The notes beneath the pieces were generated by a model. The model made no database searches. It was not told the DNA's origin and saw nothing but the letters and a program-made list of their open reading frames with translations. A stretch of 6,520 bases of DNA from Chlamydiia bacterium. GTDB taxonomy: Bacteria; Chlamydiota; Chlamydiia; Chlamydiales; SM23-39. Made by a program: the position numbers and the translations under genes. Shown one piece after another: positions 5,003-6,520 of the stretch (position 1 is its first letter; each line of letters begins with the position of its first letter). The stretch lies in the NCBI GenBank assembly GCA_016194825.1, contig JACQAR010000115.1:1-6520 (forward strand), given 5' to 3'.

Positions 5003-6520
5003 ATGTATAAAACCGTCCTTTTTACCCTTTTCCTTCTATTTTCGTCTATTGCTGAATGCAAGCTCCCAAACCTCTCAGCCAGAGAGGTTAAGGCTAAAAT
5101 CGAGGAGATTTTGAAGGCCCACGCCACCTATAAAGAGCTCAATACAGAAATCATGGAACGGTCGTTGACCAATTTCTGCGATGAGCTCGATCCGATGAAG
5201 GTGTATTTCTTAGAAAGCGAAATCGAGGAGTGGATTCACCCCGAACCCGATCTTCTAAAAAAGGCTTTACAAGGAGCGGAAAAAGGGGACTTTTCTTTGT
5301 TCCAGCAAATCCACGCCCTTTTCATCAAAGCGGTGGCTCGCCACAATCAAATCGAAGAAACCCTCTCTTCTAAAGAAATGCCCAAGGACGTGAAGCATGA
5401 AGAGTTGAAAAATCTGGGCTGGGCCAAAACAGAGGAAGGGCTATCAGACAAGATCCTTAAAATAAAAGCCCTGCAACTAGAAGCTGCAGCCAAAATGGGA
5501 GAAGAGAGCGATCGCTTTTTCCAACACATCCAAAAGAGACGGCTCAACCGAGAAGCGGAGTTGGCCAACAAAGAGGAATCGACAAGAACCACCCTCACCT
5601 ATGCCTTAAAAGCGATTGCCAGCGCGCTGGACGCGCACACCAACTATTTTACTCCCAGCGAGGCGAATCAATTCATTATGCAAGTCCAGCAGCGTCTTTT
5701 TGGTATTGGCGCACAGCTCCGCGATGATTTAGATGGGCTGCGAGTCACGCACATCATCGAAGATAGTCCCGCCAGCCACAAGATGAAAATCAACGACAAG
5801 ATCATCGGTGTCGATGGCGAGCCGGTCATTGGGCTCGATATCATAGAGGCGGTGGAAAAAATCCGCGGCGAAAAAGGGACGACGGTACAACTGTCTGTAT
5901 TGAGAGAAATAGAAGGCAAATTAGAAAAACTAGAAATCCCCATTGTGCGCGGTGAAATCGTGTTAGAAGAGGCGCGTCTAGAGACGTCTAGCGAGCCTTA
6001 TGGAGATGGGGTGATCGCCTATTTGCGACTCTTTTCGTTCTACCAAGACCTCAAAAACTCCTCTGCCTTGGATATCCGTAAAGCGATCGATCAGCTCAAA
6101 CAAGAGCACAAGCTGAAAGGAGTGATCCTCGATTTGCGCAGCAACGCAGGCGGCTTACTCTCGCAAGCGGTGTCAGTCACTGGTCTTTTCATTACAAAAG
6201 GGGTCATCGTCTCGGTCAAAGACAATACCGGCAATGTGCAACATCTCAGGGAAACCGAGGGCAAACCCGCCTGGGATGGCCCTCTTTTTGTCCTGGTGAA
6301 CCGGGCCTCTGCTTCTGCTGCCGAAATTGTCGCCCAGACCCTGCAAGACTATGGCCGCGCGTTGGTCCTTGGAGATGACCATACCTTTGGGAAAGGAACG
6401 TTCCAAACCTTCACTCTCGATCCCATCCTGAGCCCCAAAGTCAATCCGATGGGCGAGTACAAAGTCACTCGAGGAAAGTACTATACCGTCTCAGGGAAAA
6501 CGCCGCAGCTCGTCGGCGTC
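5003..6520 (+). CDS. tsp: Tail-specific (C-terminal processing) protease Tsp, S41 family, 5' part
   Basis: Exported serine protease of the Prc/CtpA group, similar to chlamydial CT441; these cut periplasmic or secreted proteins from their C-terminal ends. The frame is open for 506 codons to the right edge, so the C-terminal region is outside the window. Domains: a signal peptide (K3, hydrophobic 5-13, likely cut after SIA at 15-17), a helical N-terminal Tsp domain (about 20-220), a PDZ domain (about 231-312, starting LFGIGAQL) and the S41 catalytic domain. Catalytic residues by family alignment are S438 (second Ser in ASASAAE), K464 (FGKG) and Q468; DLRSNAGG is at 377-384. The Ser-Lys gap of 26 matches what I recall for CT441 (S455/K481/Q485), against 25 in E. 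coli Prc. C19 is preceded by Glu, so it is not a lipoprotein site. The ribosome site is unusual: AGGGA (4996-5000) lies only two bases before ATG, but the next Met (48) would lose the signal peptide. It diverges from euo. Confidence 0.93.
   Translation, partial: MYKTVLFTLFLLFSSIAECKLPNLSAREVKAKIEEILKAHATYKELNTEIMERSLTNFCDELDPMKVYFLESEIEEWIHPEPDLLKKALQGAEKGDFSLFQQIHALFIKAVARHNQIEETLSSKEMPKDVKHEELKNLGWAKTEEGLSDKILKIKALQLEAAAKMGEESDRFFQHIQKRRLNREAELANKEESTRTTLTYALKAIASALDAHTNYFTPSEANQFIMQVQQRLFGIGAQLRDDLDGLRVTHIIEDSPASHKMKINDKIIGVDGEPVIGLDIIEAVEKIRGEKGTTVQLSVLREIEGKLEKLEIPIVRGEIVLEEARLETSSEPYGDGVIAYLRLFSFYQDLKNSSALDIRKAIDQLKQEHKLKGVILDLRSNAGGLLSQAVSVTGLFITKGVIVSVKDNTGNVQHLRETEGKPAWDGPLFVLVNRASASAAEIVAQTLQDYGRALVLGDDHTFGKGTFQTFTLDPILSPKVNPMGEYKVTRGKYYTVSGKTPQLVGV

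Noticed and set aside
5003..5065. Lipoprotein signal in Tsp (Cys at residue 19)
   Set aside because: The residue before Cys is Glu and the preceding positions do not fit a lipobox; cleavage by signal peptidase I after SIA is more likely.
4906..5127. Minus-strand open frame of 73 codons across the euo-tsp spacer
   Set aside because: It overlaps the tsp signal peptide and start, has no ribosome site and a composition expected of AT-rich non-coding DNA.
5347..5943. Two antisense open frames (83 and 91 codons) inside tsp
   Set aside because: The plus frame carries the signal peptide, PDZ and S41 motifs without interruption, and the antisense products are Ser-rich with no family features.
1..6520. 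CRISPR arrays, tRNA or rRNA genes, insertion sequences, attachment sites
   Set aside because: No regularly spaced repeats, cloverleaf-like segments, transposase or integrase motifs were seen on reading either strand.

Overview
The window comes from a bacterium of the phylum Chlamydiae, most likely an environmental (Parachlamydiales-type) member rather than Chlamydia itself. The evidence is a developmental regulator very close to chlamydial Euo, a fused secD-secF gene, and the gene order secDF-recJ-(insert)-euo with a tsp/CT441-type protease beside it. From memory, C. trachomatis has the same genes as CT448 (secDF), CT447 (recJ), CT446 (euo) and, a little further on, CT441 (tsp). The genus cannot be decided from the sequence alone. 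Coding GC looks moderate, near half by eye, which is high for the group.

Layout. Positions 1-1316 (+) hold the 3' part of secDF, cut by the left window edge. Its end and the following spacer form a long imperfect inverted repeat (1298-1469). Next is recJ (1517-3262, +), a complete single-strand exonuclease gene. A 286-residue protein of unknown function (3341-4201, +) follows, with its own strong Shine-Dalgarno; it carries an internal domain duplication. It converges on euo (4269-4715, -), and an intrinsic terminator facing euo lies between them (4216-4247). A 287-bp AT-rich divergent spacer (4716-5002) separates euo from tsp (5003-6520, +), which runs off the right edge.

How they fit together. 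SecDF helps export proteins across the inner membrane, and Tsp is an exported PDZ/S41 protease acting in the periplasm. RecJ is DNA-repair housekeeping. Euo is the transcription factor that holds late genes off during the replicative stage in Chlamydia. The set is mainly core chlamydial genome. The parts without ready explanation are the 172-bp hairpin repeat, the unknown duplicated-domain protein inserted between recJ and euo, and the repeated ATACTT motifs in the euo-tsp spacer.
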